A stretch of DNA of 64,000 nucleotides from an uncultured Bacilli bacterium (lineage in GTDB: Bacteria; Bacillota_I; Bacilli_A; RF39; UBA660), in the NCBI GenBank assembly GCA_934129885.1, contig CAKOWU010000002.1:62001-126000 (forward strand), read 5' to 3'. Shown in pieces: positions 25,012 through 33,618 of the stretch. The notes under the pieces are model-generated. The model was given only the letters and a program-made list of their open reading frames with translations, made no database searches and had not been told where the DNA came from. The translations under genes and the position numbers were made by a program. Position 1 is the stretch's first letter. Each line of letters begins with the position of its first letter.

Positions 25012-25497
25012 CTAATCTTTAGTAAGTTTACCATTAAAACATAGCTCCTTTTGTCCATCCTTGTATAAACCATTTACAACTTCTATCAACTGCCAATCGT
25101 ATTTATTTATAATCGATTTAAACATTGGAAGTTTATAATCCGCTAGAGTTATAAATGGTTTTGTCGTACCTAAAAACTCCATTGAAGCCTCAAGCAACAT
25201 CGTTCCAATTCTTTTTTTTCTAGTGCACTTTGACACATATAAAGTACATAGTTTTCTCTCTTCATCATCTTTTTTTAAAGAAGACACTGCCACTATCTTA
25301 TTTTTATCTCTTATAAAAAGTATCTCACCACCAGAAGTAAAAACTCTAGGTATTTGTTTACTAAAATACCACTCTTTATAATTTGGATAATCTCCGCAAG
25401 CATCTTTTGTAAAATCATATATTTCATTACACAATTTTTCAAATTCTGTTTTTTTTAAAATACCAATATAACTTTTTAAACTCTCTACCTTTAACAT
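25012..25497 (-). CDS. GNAT-family N-acetyltransferase, 161 aa
   Basis: The sequence has the GNAT order: an N-terminal helix-strand, strand beta4 LCTLYVSKCTRKKRIGTMLL with the acetyl-CoA-binding R/KxxRIG-T loop (about residues 103-113), then a strand ITLADYKLPMFKS and a C-terminal beta segment QLIEVVNGLY. It should transfer an acyl group from acyl-CoA to an amine, substrate unknown. The gene stands alone, with a GGAGAC ribosome site, and a likely coding remnant lies upstream at about 25577-25735. Confidence 0.78.
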   Translation of the reverse strand: MLKVESLKSYIGILKKTEFEKLCNEIYDFTKDACGDYPNYKEWYFSKQIPRVFTSGGEILFIRDKNKIVAVSSLKKDDEERKLCTLYVSKCTRKKRIGTMLLEASMEFLGTTKPFITLADYKLPMFKSIINKYDWQLIEVVNGLYKDGQKELCFNGKLTKD

Positions 25498-25576
25498 TGT
25501 AATGTCTCCTTTAATTTAATTTTTTTTGTAATAAACCACTTAAAAATAAATACATATACATTTTTGTGTGGTTAAA

Positions 25577-25735
25577 AAATAGGTTCAATTTTAATAACTA
25601 AAACCTCATTTTTCCAAATGTGCTGTCTTTTCTCGTCATTAAGTCTAATTTCAATCCTTTTAGTACCATTACTTAAAGTAAAATCATTTTGGTTGTAACA
25701 TCATTTATTGAACATACTTCTTCATCTTTCACTTA
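25577..25735 (-). pseudogene. Possible remnant of a small gene
   Basis: The minus strand holds an open stretch ending NGTKRIEIRLNDEKRQHIW then KNEVLVIKIEPIF and a stop. It has coding-like composition but no start in that frame. An upstream piece (KDEEVCSINDVT) lies in another frame, as after a one- or two-base change. No family is recognised. The stretch may simply be chance. Confidence 0.3.
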
Positions 25736-25754
25736 AATTTTATCACAAAACTAA

Positions 25755-25782
25755 AAAAGAAAACAGGAGCACTCCTATTTTC
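25755..25782 (-). terminator. Terminator of ileS
   Basis: AAAATAGGAGTGCTCCTGTTTT on the minus strand, followed by CTTTTTT, overlaps the stop of ileS. Confidence 0.8.
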
Positions 25783-28501
25783 CATTTACAACTTCATTAC
25801 AGTGTGTACATATACCACCAGTTATCTCAAGTTCATCGAAGTAATTCCAGCATCTTTCGCATCTAATACCTTCAAACTTCTCTACCTTAACCATACAGTT
25901 GTCATATTTAGTAAACTCATTCGTACTTAAAACAACATCAGAAACAATTAATAACTGTTTTAAATCCGGTAATATATCATGAAGCATCTCTTTATCTTCT
26001 TCTCTTAAATTCAAATAAACCTTTGCCTCTAATGACTTACCAATAATCTTTTCACTTCTTGCCTCTTCAAGAGCCTTATAAACATCGTTCTTAATGCCAA
26101 AGAAAGCGTTCCATTTTTCCTTCAATTCTTCTTTCTCTTTATAAATTAAAACTTCTGGGAAACTTTCTAAATGAACAGATTCTTCCTTTCTATAAGGCAT
26201 AAATTTATAAACTTCTTCACTAGTATAAGGAAGTACTGGAGCCATAAGCCTTACTAAATTATAAATAATTTCATATAAAACAGTCTGAACACTACGTCTG
26301 CGAACACTGTCAGCCTTATCTATATATAAAATATCTTTAGTAAAATCAAGGTAGAAATTAGATAAACTAGATATATAATTATTAAATAGCTTGTATATCT
26401 CATCAAAATTATAATCATCATAATTCTTTCTAATATTCTTTACAAAATCATTTAAATTTACAAGCATATATTTATCAACACTAGAAAGTCTGTCATAAGC
26501 AATCTTATCTTTTTTAGGATTAAAATCAGAAATATTACCTAAAATAAATCTATAAGTATTTCTAATCTTTCTATAACTCTCTTTAACTTGCGTAAGAAGT
26601 TCACTACTAAACCTAACATCTTCTGTAAAGTCAACACTAAGAGCCCAAAGTCTTAAAATATCAGAACCATGTTTTGATACAATGTCCATTGGAGCCACTA
26701 CATTACCAATAGACTTACTCATCTTAAGGCCCTTACCATCTAAAACAAAACCAGATGATAGAAGTTCCTTATATGGGCTTTTACCAAAAGCCGCAACACT
26801 ACAAATTAATGAAGAATTAAACCATCCTCTATATTGGTCAGAGCCCTCAAGATAAATATCGGCAGGATAACTCATACCTCTTTCCATAAGTACTCCCGCA
26901 AATGAAGTTCCAGAGTCAAACCAAACATCCATTATATCAGTTTCTTTAGTAAATTTACCATTCGGAGATGCTGGATTTGTATAACCCTTTGGTAATAAAT
27001 CTACCGCATCCTTTTCAAACCAATAATTAGAGCCATGTTCTCTAAATAACTTTGAAACATGCATCATAACATCATAATCTACTATTTCAGAGCCATCTTC
27101 ATTATAGAATATTGGAATAGGTACACCCCAAGCCCTTTGTCTTGAAATACACCAGTCTCCTCTGCCCTCAATCATATTACGAATTCTAGTCTTACCCCAT
27201 TCAGTATGGAATTTTATCTTATTATCAATTTCATTTAATAAATCATCTCTTATCTTATCCACACTACAGAACCATTGCTTTGTTGCTCTAAAAATAATAG
27301 GCTTTTTAGTACGCCAATCATGTGGATATGAGTGCTTAATAAACTTAAGTTTAAGTAGATAACCATTTTCATCTAACCAACCAGTTATAGCCTTATTCGC
27401 GTCTTCAAAGAATAAACCCTCAAACATACCAGACTCTTTATTTAAAGTACCGTCATCATCAACACCATTAACCATATCAAGGTTACAGTTCTTACCAACA
27501 ATAAAGTCATCCTCACCATAAGCAGGTGCCGTATGAACAAGTCCAGTTCCAGCTTCAGTTGTGACATGATGTCCAATAACCACAGGGCTAATTCTATCCA
27601 TAAATGGGTGTTTATAAGTAATACCTACTAAATCAGTACCTTTAAAAGTATTTAAAGTCTCATACTCATCAAAGCCAAACTCTTCCATTAAGCCTGAAAC
27701 AAGTTCTGTTGCGACAACGTAGTTAGAACCATTACTTTTTATAAGAGAATATTCTAGATTTTCACCTACACACACGCCAGTATTTCCCGGTAAAGTCCAT
27801 GGAGTAGTTGTCCAAATAACAAGTTTATCTCCAGCACTTACAAAATCATTACCTTCTTCTACTGTAAAAGCTACAAAAACTGAAGGATCTTTTCTGTCCT
27901 TATACTCAATTTCAGCCTCCGCAAGTGCAGTTTCTGAAGAAGGAGACCAATATACTGGTTTTAATCCCTTAAATATTAAACCTTTTTTAGCCATTTTAGC
28001 AAATATCTCAATTTGTCTTGCCTCATATTCTTTTTTCAAAGTTATATAAGGATTATCAAAATCTCCCATAATATTAAGTTTTATGAAATCATTCTTCTGC
28101 TTATCTACTTGCTTTAAAGCATATTCCATACATAACTTTCTAAAATCTGCGACGCTCATTTCTTTTCTGTTTACACCACTATTAGTAACCGCCTGTTCAA
28201 TAGGAAGACCATGAGTATCCCATCCAGGAACGAAGTCTACAAAATAGCCTTCCATCATCTTTGAACGATTTATAAAATCCTTAAGAATTTTTTGAAACGC
28301 ATGACCAATATGAATATTTCCGTTAGCGTATGGTGGACCATCATGTAAAACAAAAGGTTTATTACTTTTATTTTTCTCTTTTATCTTATTATATAAATCC
28401 ATCTCTCCCCATTTTTCTCTCTGTAAAATCTCATTCTCTGCGAGATTGCCCCTCATTTTAAACTCTGTTTTTGGCATTAATAAAGTATCTTTATAATCCA
28501 T
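25775..28501 (-). CDS. ileS: Isoleucyl-tRNA synthetase, 908 aa
   Basis: This is a class I synthetase. The HIGH motif lies in DGPPYANGNIHIGHAF (about residue 62), a CP1 editing domain with TTPWTLPGNTGVCV (about 235) follows, and KMSKS is in LDGKGLKMSKSIGN (about 590). A C-terminal zinc knuckle (CERCWNYFDEL...CTHC) marks the bacterial form. It loads Ile on tRNA-Ile and edits Val. I use the ATG at 28501, because the AGGAG ribosome site is 9 bases before it but touches the alternative ATG at 28510. It is preceded by an isoleucine T-box. divIVA and sepF lie upstream in the same direction, as in many Bacillota division clusters. Confidence 0.96.
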   Translation of the reverse strand: MDYKDTLLMPKTEFKMRGNLAENEILQREKWGEMDLYNKIKEKNKSNKPFVLHDGPPYANGNIHIGHAFQKILKDFINRSKMMEGYFVDFVPGWDTHGLPIEQAVTNSGVNRKEMSVADFRKLCMEYALKQVDKQKNDFIKLNIMGDFDNPYITLKKEYEARQIEIFAKMAKKGLIFKGLKPVYWSPSSETALAEAEIEYKDRKDPSVFVAFTVEEGNDFVSAGDKLVIWTTTPWTLPGNTGVCVGENLEYSLIKSNGSNYVVATELVSGLMEEFGFDEYETLNTFKGTDLVGITYKHPFMDRISPVVIGHHVTTEAGTGLVHTAPAYGEDDFIVGKNCNLDMVNGVDDDGTLNKESGMFEGLFFEDANKAITGWLDENGYLLKLKFIKHSYPHDWRTKKPIIFRATKQWFCSVDKIRDDLLNEIDNKIKFHTEWGKTRIRNMIEGRGDWCISRQRAWGVPIPIFYNEDGSEIVDYDVMMHVSKLFREHGSNYWFEKDAVDLLPKGYTNPASPNGKFTKETDIMDVWFDSGTSFAGVLMERGMSYPADIYLEGSDQYRGWFNSSLICSVAAFGKSPYKELLSSGFVLDGKGLKMSKSIGNVVAPMDIVSKHGSDILRLWALSVDFTEDVRFSSELLTQVKESYRKIRNTYRFILGNISDFNPKKDKIAYDRLSSVDKYMLVNLNDFVKNIRKNYDDYNFDEIYKLFNNYISSLSNFYLDFTKDILYIDKADSVRRRSVQTVLYEIIYNLVRLMAPVLPYTSEEVYKFMPYRKEESVHLESFPEVLIYKEKEELKEKWNAFFGIKNDVYKALEEARSEKIIGKSLEAKVYLNLREEDKEMLHDILPDLKQLLIVSDVVLSTNEFTKYDNCMVKVEKFEGIRCERCWNYFDELEITGGICTHCNEVVNGK

Positions 28502-28525
28502 TTCTCTCATCTCCTCATAACAAAA

Positions 28526-28738
28526 AAAGTCCTTAAATCTTAAGGACGAAAAAATCGCGGTACCACCTTACTTTATAGATATAAATCTATACACTCAAAA
28601 CTATAACGCGTTACCGTTCATCCCTACTTAAATTTTAGGAAAACACATCAAGAGTGATCCATATATTAATGATTTATTAGTTCACACCAACCACTAATTC
28701 TCTGCGAAATCTATATAATATAACGTCTCTATCAACTG
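28526..28738 (-). promoter_or_regulatory. T-box riboswitch, isoleucine type, upstream of ileS
   Basis: The minus strand has the T-box core AAGGTGGTACCGCGA (around 28565) followed by a terminator formed by GTCCTTAAG...CTTAAGGAC-like arms and a T-run. Stem I holds CAGAGAATTAGTGGTTGGTG, and the specifier context GG-ATC-A gives AUC (Ile), matching ileS. Confidence 0.92.
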
Positions 28739-28740
28739 TT

Positions 28741-29196
28741 TTAAAGTTCCACTTTTTCAATTTCATCAATAACCTCAAGTTGTTGCTCTACAATGTTTTT
28801 AAGCCTTCTTTTAAATACTGTAACATTTCTTTGAAGTGTCATCGCATCATTTTCAATCTTTTCTGCTCTTTGTAACGCCTCATTAACTATTCTACTAGCG
28901 TTCTTTTTAGCGTCATCAAGCATAATCTCACTTTCCTTATGAGCCGCAACTTTAAGTTGATCGGAAGTCTTTTGTGCCATAATAATTGCTCTATTCAAAG
29001 TATCTTCCATTCTTTCATATTGGGCAAGTCTTTCCATGACCTCAGGATTGCCTTGATTTTTCTTAAGTCTTTCAATCTCTTTATCTTTAGCGTTTATCTC
29101 TGAAATCATCTCTTCAATACGTGTAATGATTTGATCTAAAAAGTTATTAACTTCTTCTGGATCATAGCCCCTTAGTACACGATTAAATCTTTCCAT
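28741..29196 (-). CDS. divIVA: DivIVA-family cell division protein, 151 aa
   Basis: The N-terminal lipid-binding signature FNRVLRGYDPEEVNNFLDQI is the classical DivIVA domain (F....RGYD..EVD.FL). Two coiled-coil stretches follow (about 35-60 with EINAKDKEIERLKK, and 65-150), which drive tetramer formation at curved membrane such as poles and septa. Length is near normal for the short forms. The first residues (MERFNRVLRG) are shorter than in B. subtilis, where several residues precede the RGYD motif. It follows sepF by about 60 bases on the same strand, a conserved pair in Bacillota, and lies upstream of the ileS T-box. Confidence 0.92.
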   Translation of the reverse strand: MERFNRVLRGYDPEEVNNFLDQIITRIEEMISEINAKDKEIERLKKNQGNPEVMERLAQYERMEDTLNRAIIMAQKTSDQLKVAAHKESEIMLDDAKKNASRIVNEALQRAEKIENDAMTLQRNVTVFKRRLKNIVEQQLEVIDEIEKVEL

Positions 29197-29255
29197 AATA
29201 TCGCATCCTCACACGTGCATCTTATTATAACACACTTTTCCTTTTATTTCTATAC

Positions 29256-29654
29256 TTACCACTCAATATTTATATCATCATTATCATGGATGCCTTTACC
29301 ATTTGTATCGCCAGTAATTTCGCCTTGAACACTGATATTGTCAGGAGTACACAAGAATATTCCGCCACCTATCTTTTGGATTTTTCCATTAATAGCGTAT
29401 ATAGTTCCACTTAAAAAGTCTACTATTCTCTTTGCTTGATCCGGAGTAACCCTTTTCAAATTAACAACAACAGTATTTCTCTTCTTCAAATGATCGGCAA
29501 TTTGTTGTGCTTCAGAATAAGCTCTTGGCTCTAATAGTATCATTTTAGCACTATCATCACTTAAAGCTGCTTCCTTTTCAGTTTCATAATATTTTTCAGT
29601 AGAACTGTAAGTTGGATCTTCGTCTCCATTAAATAATCCAGTTAATATACCCAT
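29256..29654 (-). CDS. sepF: Cell division protein SepF, 132 aa
   Basis: A short N-terminal membrane-targeting helix (MGILTGLFNG) is followed by an acidic linker and the SepF core (about 40-120): MILLEPRAYSEAQQIADHL, then NTVVVNLKRVTPDQAKRIVD and FLSGTIYAINGKIQKIG. SepF polymerises into rings and helps anchor FtsZ at the septum. The gene is upstream of divIVA, as in B. subtilis and many relatives. The C-terminus ends DDINIEW, a short acidic tail of unclear role. The ribosome site is AGGAGGATAATT. Confidence 0.93.
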   Translation of the reverse strand: MGILTGLFNGDEDPTYSSTEKYYETEKEAALSDDSAKMILLEPRAYSEAQQIADHLKKRNTVVVNLKRVTPDQAKRIVDFLSGTIYAINGKIQKIGGGIFLCTPDNISVQGEITGDTNGKGIHDNDDINIEW

Positions 29655-29772
29655 AATTATCCTCCTTCATGTACTTTAAAAAATGTACAATCTGCTATAA
29701 TTAATTCTAACATAACTTTTATAAAAATAAAATGTTTTTTTCATATATTTACAAAATAATTGTAAACTTGCG

Positions 29773-30456
29773 TTAATTATCGTCATCTTCTTCCTTTTGT
29801 CTCTTATATCCGACATAAAAAACACCAGGTTCCATAGTTAAACAAGTTATAACATGTTCAATATCAGAAACTTCATCCGCTGATATCTCTGAAGATATTT
29901 TTATCTTATCTTTTTCTTCTGTTTTAGAAGTGCTGATAAGCCTAATATCTGTATCATCAATATTTTGAGCCACCAAAGTCCTTATTTCTTGTTCTCTCTC
30001 AGGTGAAATCACCACTGTAAGGACATACTTCTTTGTACTTTTTTTATCACTCATAGCAATTATCTTACGTGTAATATATCTAAGGACAATATTAGCGCAT
30101 AAAATTAAAAACGTTCCCGTAGTTGCCTCTACTAAATAACCAGTCGCACATAACACCCCGATAGCGGCATTACACCATAGTGTAGCGGCTGTATTAAGAC
30201 CTCTTATATTAGCACCATCTTTAATAATTACTCCAGCACCTAGAAAACCAATACCACTAATAATTTGTGCTGCTACTTTTGTATCCCCGACTGCCCCAGA
30301 CATCGTAGGCATAGAAGCAAATAAAAATGAGCCTAAGCACACAAGTACATTGGTACGGAGCCCAACTGCTCTCTTACGCCATTGTCTTTCAAGACCAACA
30401 ACGAAACTTAAAAATAAAGCAATACTGATTCTAATTAAAAAATCTACATAATCCAT
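29773..30456 (-). CDS. MgtC/SapB-family membrane protein, 227 aa
   Basis: Five hydrophobic helices span about residues 5-120, with the MgtC signature VGLERQWRKRAVGLRTNVLVC and ISGIGFLGAGVIIKDG. A cytoplasmic ACT-like C-terminal domain (about 140-215) follows. MgtC proteins influence Mg2+ homeostasis or inhibit ATP synthase; the transport role is unsettled. No Mg2+ riboswitch (M-box or ykoK type) is visible in its short leader, which contains only a GGAGGTCG ribosome site. It is flanked by sepF and a decayed surface-protein gene. Confidence 0.88.
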   Translation of the reverse strand: MDYVDFLIRISIALFLSFVVGLERQWRKRAVGLRTNVLVCLGSFLFASMPTMSGAVGDTKVAAQIISGIGFLGAGVIIKDGANIRGLNTAATLWCNAAIGVLCATGYLVEATTGTFLILCANIVLRYITRKIIAMSDKKSTKKYVLTVVISPEREQEIRTLVAQNIDDTDIRLISTSKTEEKDKIKISSEISADEVSDIEHVITCLTMEPGVFYVGYKRQKEEDDDN

Positions 30457-30626
30457 ATATCGACCTCCTAAATAAGTGTTATAGAAATTACATTTTACTA
30501 TATATATTATTAAGTGTCAAGGTAAAATATGTAGGAAAAAATATCTCAAAAATATTTTTGTTACTACGCAAATAAAAGAATAGAAAAATACAATAATATT
30601 TGCCTATAACTTTTCTATATTAATTG

Positions 30627-30826
30627 TTAGCCATTCCAGTTTACTGTAGCATTTTTACCAGCATACTATTAAGTTTTGTATAATTAATACTCTCTTCTTC
30701 TTTTCTTCCATATATAAAGACAGCATAATCAATGGATAGACATAATAGCGCTGCTAACAAACAAAATACTATTATTCTCTTTTGCTTTTTTGCATCTTTT
30801 CTACGTAAATGTTTCCTGCATTTCAT
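30627..30826 (-). pseudogene. BspA-like surface protein reduced to its two ends
   Basis: The start MKCRKHLRRKDAKKQKRIIV and a membrane helix ending SIDYAVFIYG are related to the SipW-type start of 32238-33266. About 15 codons later the sequence, in a shifted frame, reads KNATVNWNG-stop, the C-terminal tail of the same family (NATLNWTGTN). Nearly the whole repeat region has been lost by deletion. The open frame of 61 codons is probably not functional. Confidence 0.75.
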
Positions 30827-30869
30827 ATCATGTCCCTTTATCTTATGAAATATATTTTATTATTAGGTG

Positions 30870-30918
30870 AAACACCTAAATTATCCTATTGCTGTTATGG
30901 TAATAATATCAAAAAATA
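30870..30918 (-). promoter_or_regulatory. Conserved leader motif, copy 3
   Basis: The minus strand reads TTTTTTGATATTATTACC then ATAACAGCAATAGGATAA then TTTAGGTGTTT. It is the same motif as upstream of the two variable surface genes, about 45 bases before the start of the BspA remnant. Confidence 0.5.
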
Positions 30919-30961
30919 ATGGTAACGCAAGTACCGTATGTGCAGGTTACCTATTTTTGTT

Positions 30962-30996
30962 AATAAAAAGCATTAGATTTTTGTCTCTAATACTCT
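30962..30996 (-). terminator. Terminator of the PDDEXK gene
   Basis: On the minus strand ATTAGAGACAAAAATCTAAT is followed by GCTTTTTATT. An almost identical hairpin ends the LRR gene at 32192-32224. Confidence 0.65.
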
Positions 30997-31035
30997 AGCG
31001 GCCCTTTCTGATAAATCAATTGTCTTATTAAAATA

Positions 31036-31959
31036 TTATTTTTCTATTTTCAATTCTTCAATTTCATTTTCTGATAAACCCGTGCACTTAATGATAATTT
31101 CTAACGGTAAATGCTCCTTTAGCATATTTTTGGCTACTTTCTTTGCGTTTTCTAATGCGCCAACTGTCTTGCCATGTTTTTCGCCATTAATGTATCCCTC
31201 TTCTTGTCCAACTTCTTTACCATTGGCAAAATAAGTATTTCGGGTTTTCTCCTCATCTTCCTCTTTTGACATAAATTCTATGAAGTCAGAATCATTGTTA
31301 ATCTCTTTTACACTCTTTACAAACTCTTTCATAATCTTATCTCCGTTCGCACTTAATCTCTCTAATTCCTCTTTACCTAATGCAAGCATCGCTACATGGA
31401 AGTACTTGCTGTTACCATTATTATACCATGCCTTAAGTATTTTAGACCCATTAAATTCGATTATCTTGAATTTGGTCGAGTATTCAAGGCCGGTTTCTTT
31501 ATCAGTAAGAACGTATACGGCTTTTTCAGGATAGTGCTCTGGCAGGCCATAAGTAAAGTTTATGAGTATTGCTTCATCTACATTTTTATAATCACTTCCT
31601 GACTTTATAACATTAGAGAATAAAGCACAAAGATATGAAAGTCCTTTCTCATGCTGACCATCATAAAAAGATGAGTTCATTTCTAAAATGGCATGTCTAC
31701 CGCCTTCCAAAGTAACCATAACATCTACTCTTTGTTTTTTTGTCCACACGCTTTTATAAGGTAATTCTAAAATATTGGAATTAAGCACAGTTACCTTTTC
31801 TTCCATAGACATATCTAAATAATACTTTAATAAGTTCCTTCTTCCTACAAACATAGCCTTAAATACCGAGTCCGCTAGTGGTTTATAGAATACTGTTCCA
31901 TCTGGCAACACCTCCTTTGTTTGAATATTTTTTGTATCCATTTTTTTCACATTGTTCAT
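31036..31959 (-). CDS. PD-(D/E)XK nuclease family transposase (Rpn/PDDEXK_2-like), 307 aa
   Basis: Residues 15-35 (TVFYKPLADSVFKAMFVG) and the catalytic-type motif KKQRVDVMVTLEGGRHAILEMN (Asp...E-x-N, residues about 75-97) match the PDDEXK_2 / Rpn recombination-promoting nuclease group, which is frequent in gut Bacillota. A charged coiled tail (about 245-307) contains the SENEIEELK helix common in this family. Members are usually stand-alone and multi-copy, and mobility has been shown for few. No inverted repeats or target duplications were noted around it. The start is the first ATG, behind GGAGGAAGA. Confidence 0.8.
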   Translation of the reverse strand: MNNVKKMDTKNIQTKEVLPDGTVFYKPLADSVFKAMFVGRRNLLKYYLDMSMEEKVTVLNSNILELPYKSVWTKKQRVDVMVTLEGGRHAILEMNSSFYDGQHEKGLSYLCALFSNVIKSGSDYKNVDEAILINFTYGLPEHYPEKAVYVLTDKETGLEYSTKFKIIEFNGSKILKAWYNNGNSKYFHVAMLALGKEELERLSANGDKIMKEFVKSVKEINNDSDFIEFMSKEEDEEKTRNTYFANGKEVGQEEGYINGEKHGKTVGALENAKKVAKNMLKEHLPLEIIIKCTGLSENEIEELKIEK

Positions 31960-32191
31960 AAACTTATCTTCCTCCTTTCAAAAAATGAATACAGTCCTTT
32001 TTTATTCTTGCACTACTCCATTAATAAATATTAGTCTCTTTTTTCTCTAAATCACCTCTCCCCCCCTCACTAGTAATATACAACGTAAGTGGGGCAAATT
32101 ACTTCTTCAACTTGCAAACTTTTTATATTTTTTCACTGTTTTTGCATTTTAACTCATATTTTAGATATTTTTACTTTTGGTGTAGATAACA

Positions 32192-32224
32192 AAAAACATT
32201 AGATTTCTGTCTCTAATGTCTAGT
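32192..32224 (-). terminator. Terminator of the LRR surface protein gene
   Basis: CATTAGAGACAGAAATCTAATG on the minus strand forms a hairpin followed by TTTTTTG. Confidence 0.75.
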
Positions 32225-32237
32225 TATTAAAATATTT

Positions 32238-33266
32238 TTAATTAGTACCAGTCCAGTTTAACGTCGCATTCGTCGCACCCCATGGGGTGCCTTCTATAGC
32301 CCCTTCTTTTCTATTTACATTAATCATGGTTAAATTTTCATTATCTTTGAATGTACTTTGATGTATTGTTTTTACTGTAGACGGCAAATCTATGCTTGTG
32401 ATTGTTTCTCCCGCTAAAGACATATTATTTAATGTTTCAACCCCTTCTTCTATTGTTACTTTTCTTGCCATACTATAAGCAAAACAATAACTTGGAATTT
32501 CTTTTATTCTTCCCGGGATAGTTATTTCTTCATATTTTACATTTACATATGCCTCGGGCTGAATAACAGTTATCGTATCTGGTATTGATGTTCCAGTCGC
32601 ATTCCTTCCTGCATAACTATTTAACACAGAATAATTTGTACTACCATCTGAATTAATACCATAAATAAAGGCTGCATCACCTTTTAGATTATTATTGCCA
32701 AAAGCACCACCTTCCATATATGTTACACTACTTGGAATATTTATCTCAGTGAGATTATTACCATTAAAAGCATCTAATCCTATATTTTTTAAACCTTCAT
32801 TTAATTTTAAATATTTTATTTCATTATACTCAAATGCGTATTTACCAACTTCCTTTATATTAGTGGGCAAAGTTAAACTTTCTAATTTATTCGAATGAAA
32901 CGCATAATTTCCTACCTCAACTAAAGTATCTGGTAATGTTAATTTGGTAATACCTTTATCCTGAAATGCTTTATCTCCTATTTTGGTAACAGTAAGTCCT
33001 TTTATAGTAGAAGGAATATTTACTTCTGTTCCACATGATTTATCATAATCAGTTATGGTTACTGTACCATTTCCATTATCTGAGGTTCCATAACATTTAT
33101 CAGATACTTTATATACATTGCCTTTGGCAGATAGGTTTATATTGGTGCTGAAGGCAGAGTAGCCTGTGACAAGTACAAAAGTTAAACAAAGGAATATAGA
33201 TGCGAATATTATTCTATGTTTTACAATATCTTTTTTTCTTAATCTTCTTTGGTATTTTCTTTGCAT
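32238..33266 (-). CDS. BspA-like leucine-rich-repeat surface protein with SipW-type signal, 342 aa
   Basis: The predicted start is ATG at 33266 (MQRKYQRRLRKKDIVKHRII) behind AGAAAGGGTG. A membrane helix ending VTGYSAFSTNINLSAKGN is the SipW-type signal. About nine LRR_5/BspA repeats of 22-24 residues follow from about residue 60 (for example GITKLTLPDTLVEVGNYAF and IPSSVTYMEGGAF), as in Bacteroides BspA and Trichomonas surface proteins, which bind fibronectin or other cells. A C-terminal tail ends NATLNWTGTN. It is the intact member of a family whose broken copies lie at 902-1634 and 30627-30826. It faces the ABC importer operon across two palindromes. Confidence 0.85.
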   Translation of the reverse strand: MQRKYQRRLRKKDIVKHRIIFASIFLCLTFVLVTGYSAFSTNINLSAKGNVYKVSDKCYGTSDNGNGTVTITDYDKSCGTEVNIPSTIKGLTVTKIGDKAFQDKGITKLTLPDTLVEVGNYAFHSNKLESLTLPTNIKEVGKYAFEYNEIKYLKLNEGLKNIGLDAFNGNNLTEINIPSSVTYMEGGAFGNNNLKGDAAFIYGINSDGSTNYSVLNSYAGRNATGTSIPDTITVIQPEAYVNVKYEEITIPGRIKEIPSYCFAYSMARKVTIEEGVETLNNMSLAGETITSIDLPSTVKTIHQSTFKDNENLTMINVNRKEGAIEGTPWGATNATLNWTGTN

Positions 33267-33293
33267 AAGATATGGCACCCTTTCTACTAGGAT

Positions 33294-33320
33294 TAACATA
33301 TAACTCATAGTTATACGTTA
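33294..33320. promoter_or_regulatory. Operator-like palindrome 1
   Basis: TAAC-A-TATAACT-CAT-AGTTATA-C-GTTA: 11 of 12 base pairs match around a 3-base centre. It lies 28 bases before the LRR gene start. Confidence 0.6.
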
Positions 33321-33399
33321 ATTATCTATATAAATCATACCACAAAATTGTCGGTTTGTATCATTATATATATCAAAGCACTCTTTTTTACCTTCATTT

Positions 33400-33428
33400 T
33401 TAATGTATAACTGTGAGTTATACATTAA
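33400..33428. promoter_or_regulatory. Operator-like palindrome 2
   Basis: TTAATGTATAACT and AGTTATACATTAA are perfect 13-base arms around GTG. The inner arms TATAACT/AGTTATA are identical to those of palindrome 1, and the centres are 107 bases apart. It lies between two divergent transcription units. Confidence 0.65.
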
Positions 33429-33618
33429 TGGTTGGACAATTTTATATTTCTTATGATATTCGTAAGAAGTTTAAGGGTTATATAGGTTTGTTTTTGATAT
33501 GTTATGTGATTTTACTATATGGTTGTGTAGTTAACAAGAGAAAATTCTCTTCTGATTTTTACTATATCACTTTTTTTATGGTTATGAATATAATACTATG
33601 AATATGAAAGGAGAGTTT

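Noticed and set aside
32050..32090. C-rich stretch with CCCCTCACT and AAGTGGGG upstream of the LRR terminator region
   Set aside because: The arms pair only roughly and no known RNA element matches, so it is not reported as a feature.
30000..33400. Replication origin at the skew switch
   Set aside because: No dnaA, no DnaA-box cluster and no oriC genes are seen, and the skew appears to switch back near 46-49 kb. An inversion fits better.
33413..33601. Small open frame starting GTG inside palindrome 2
   Set aside because: It has no ribosome site, starts inside the palindrome and has no recognisable domain. It is more likely an accident of the promoter region.
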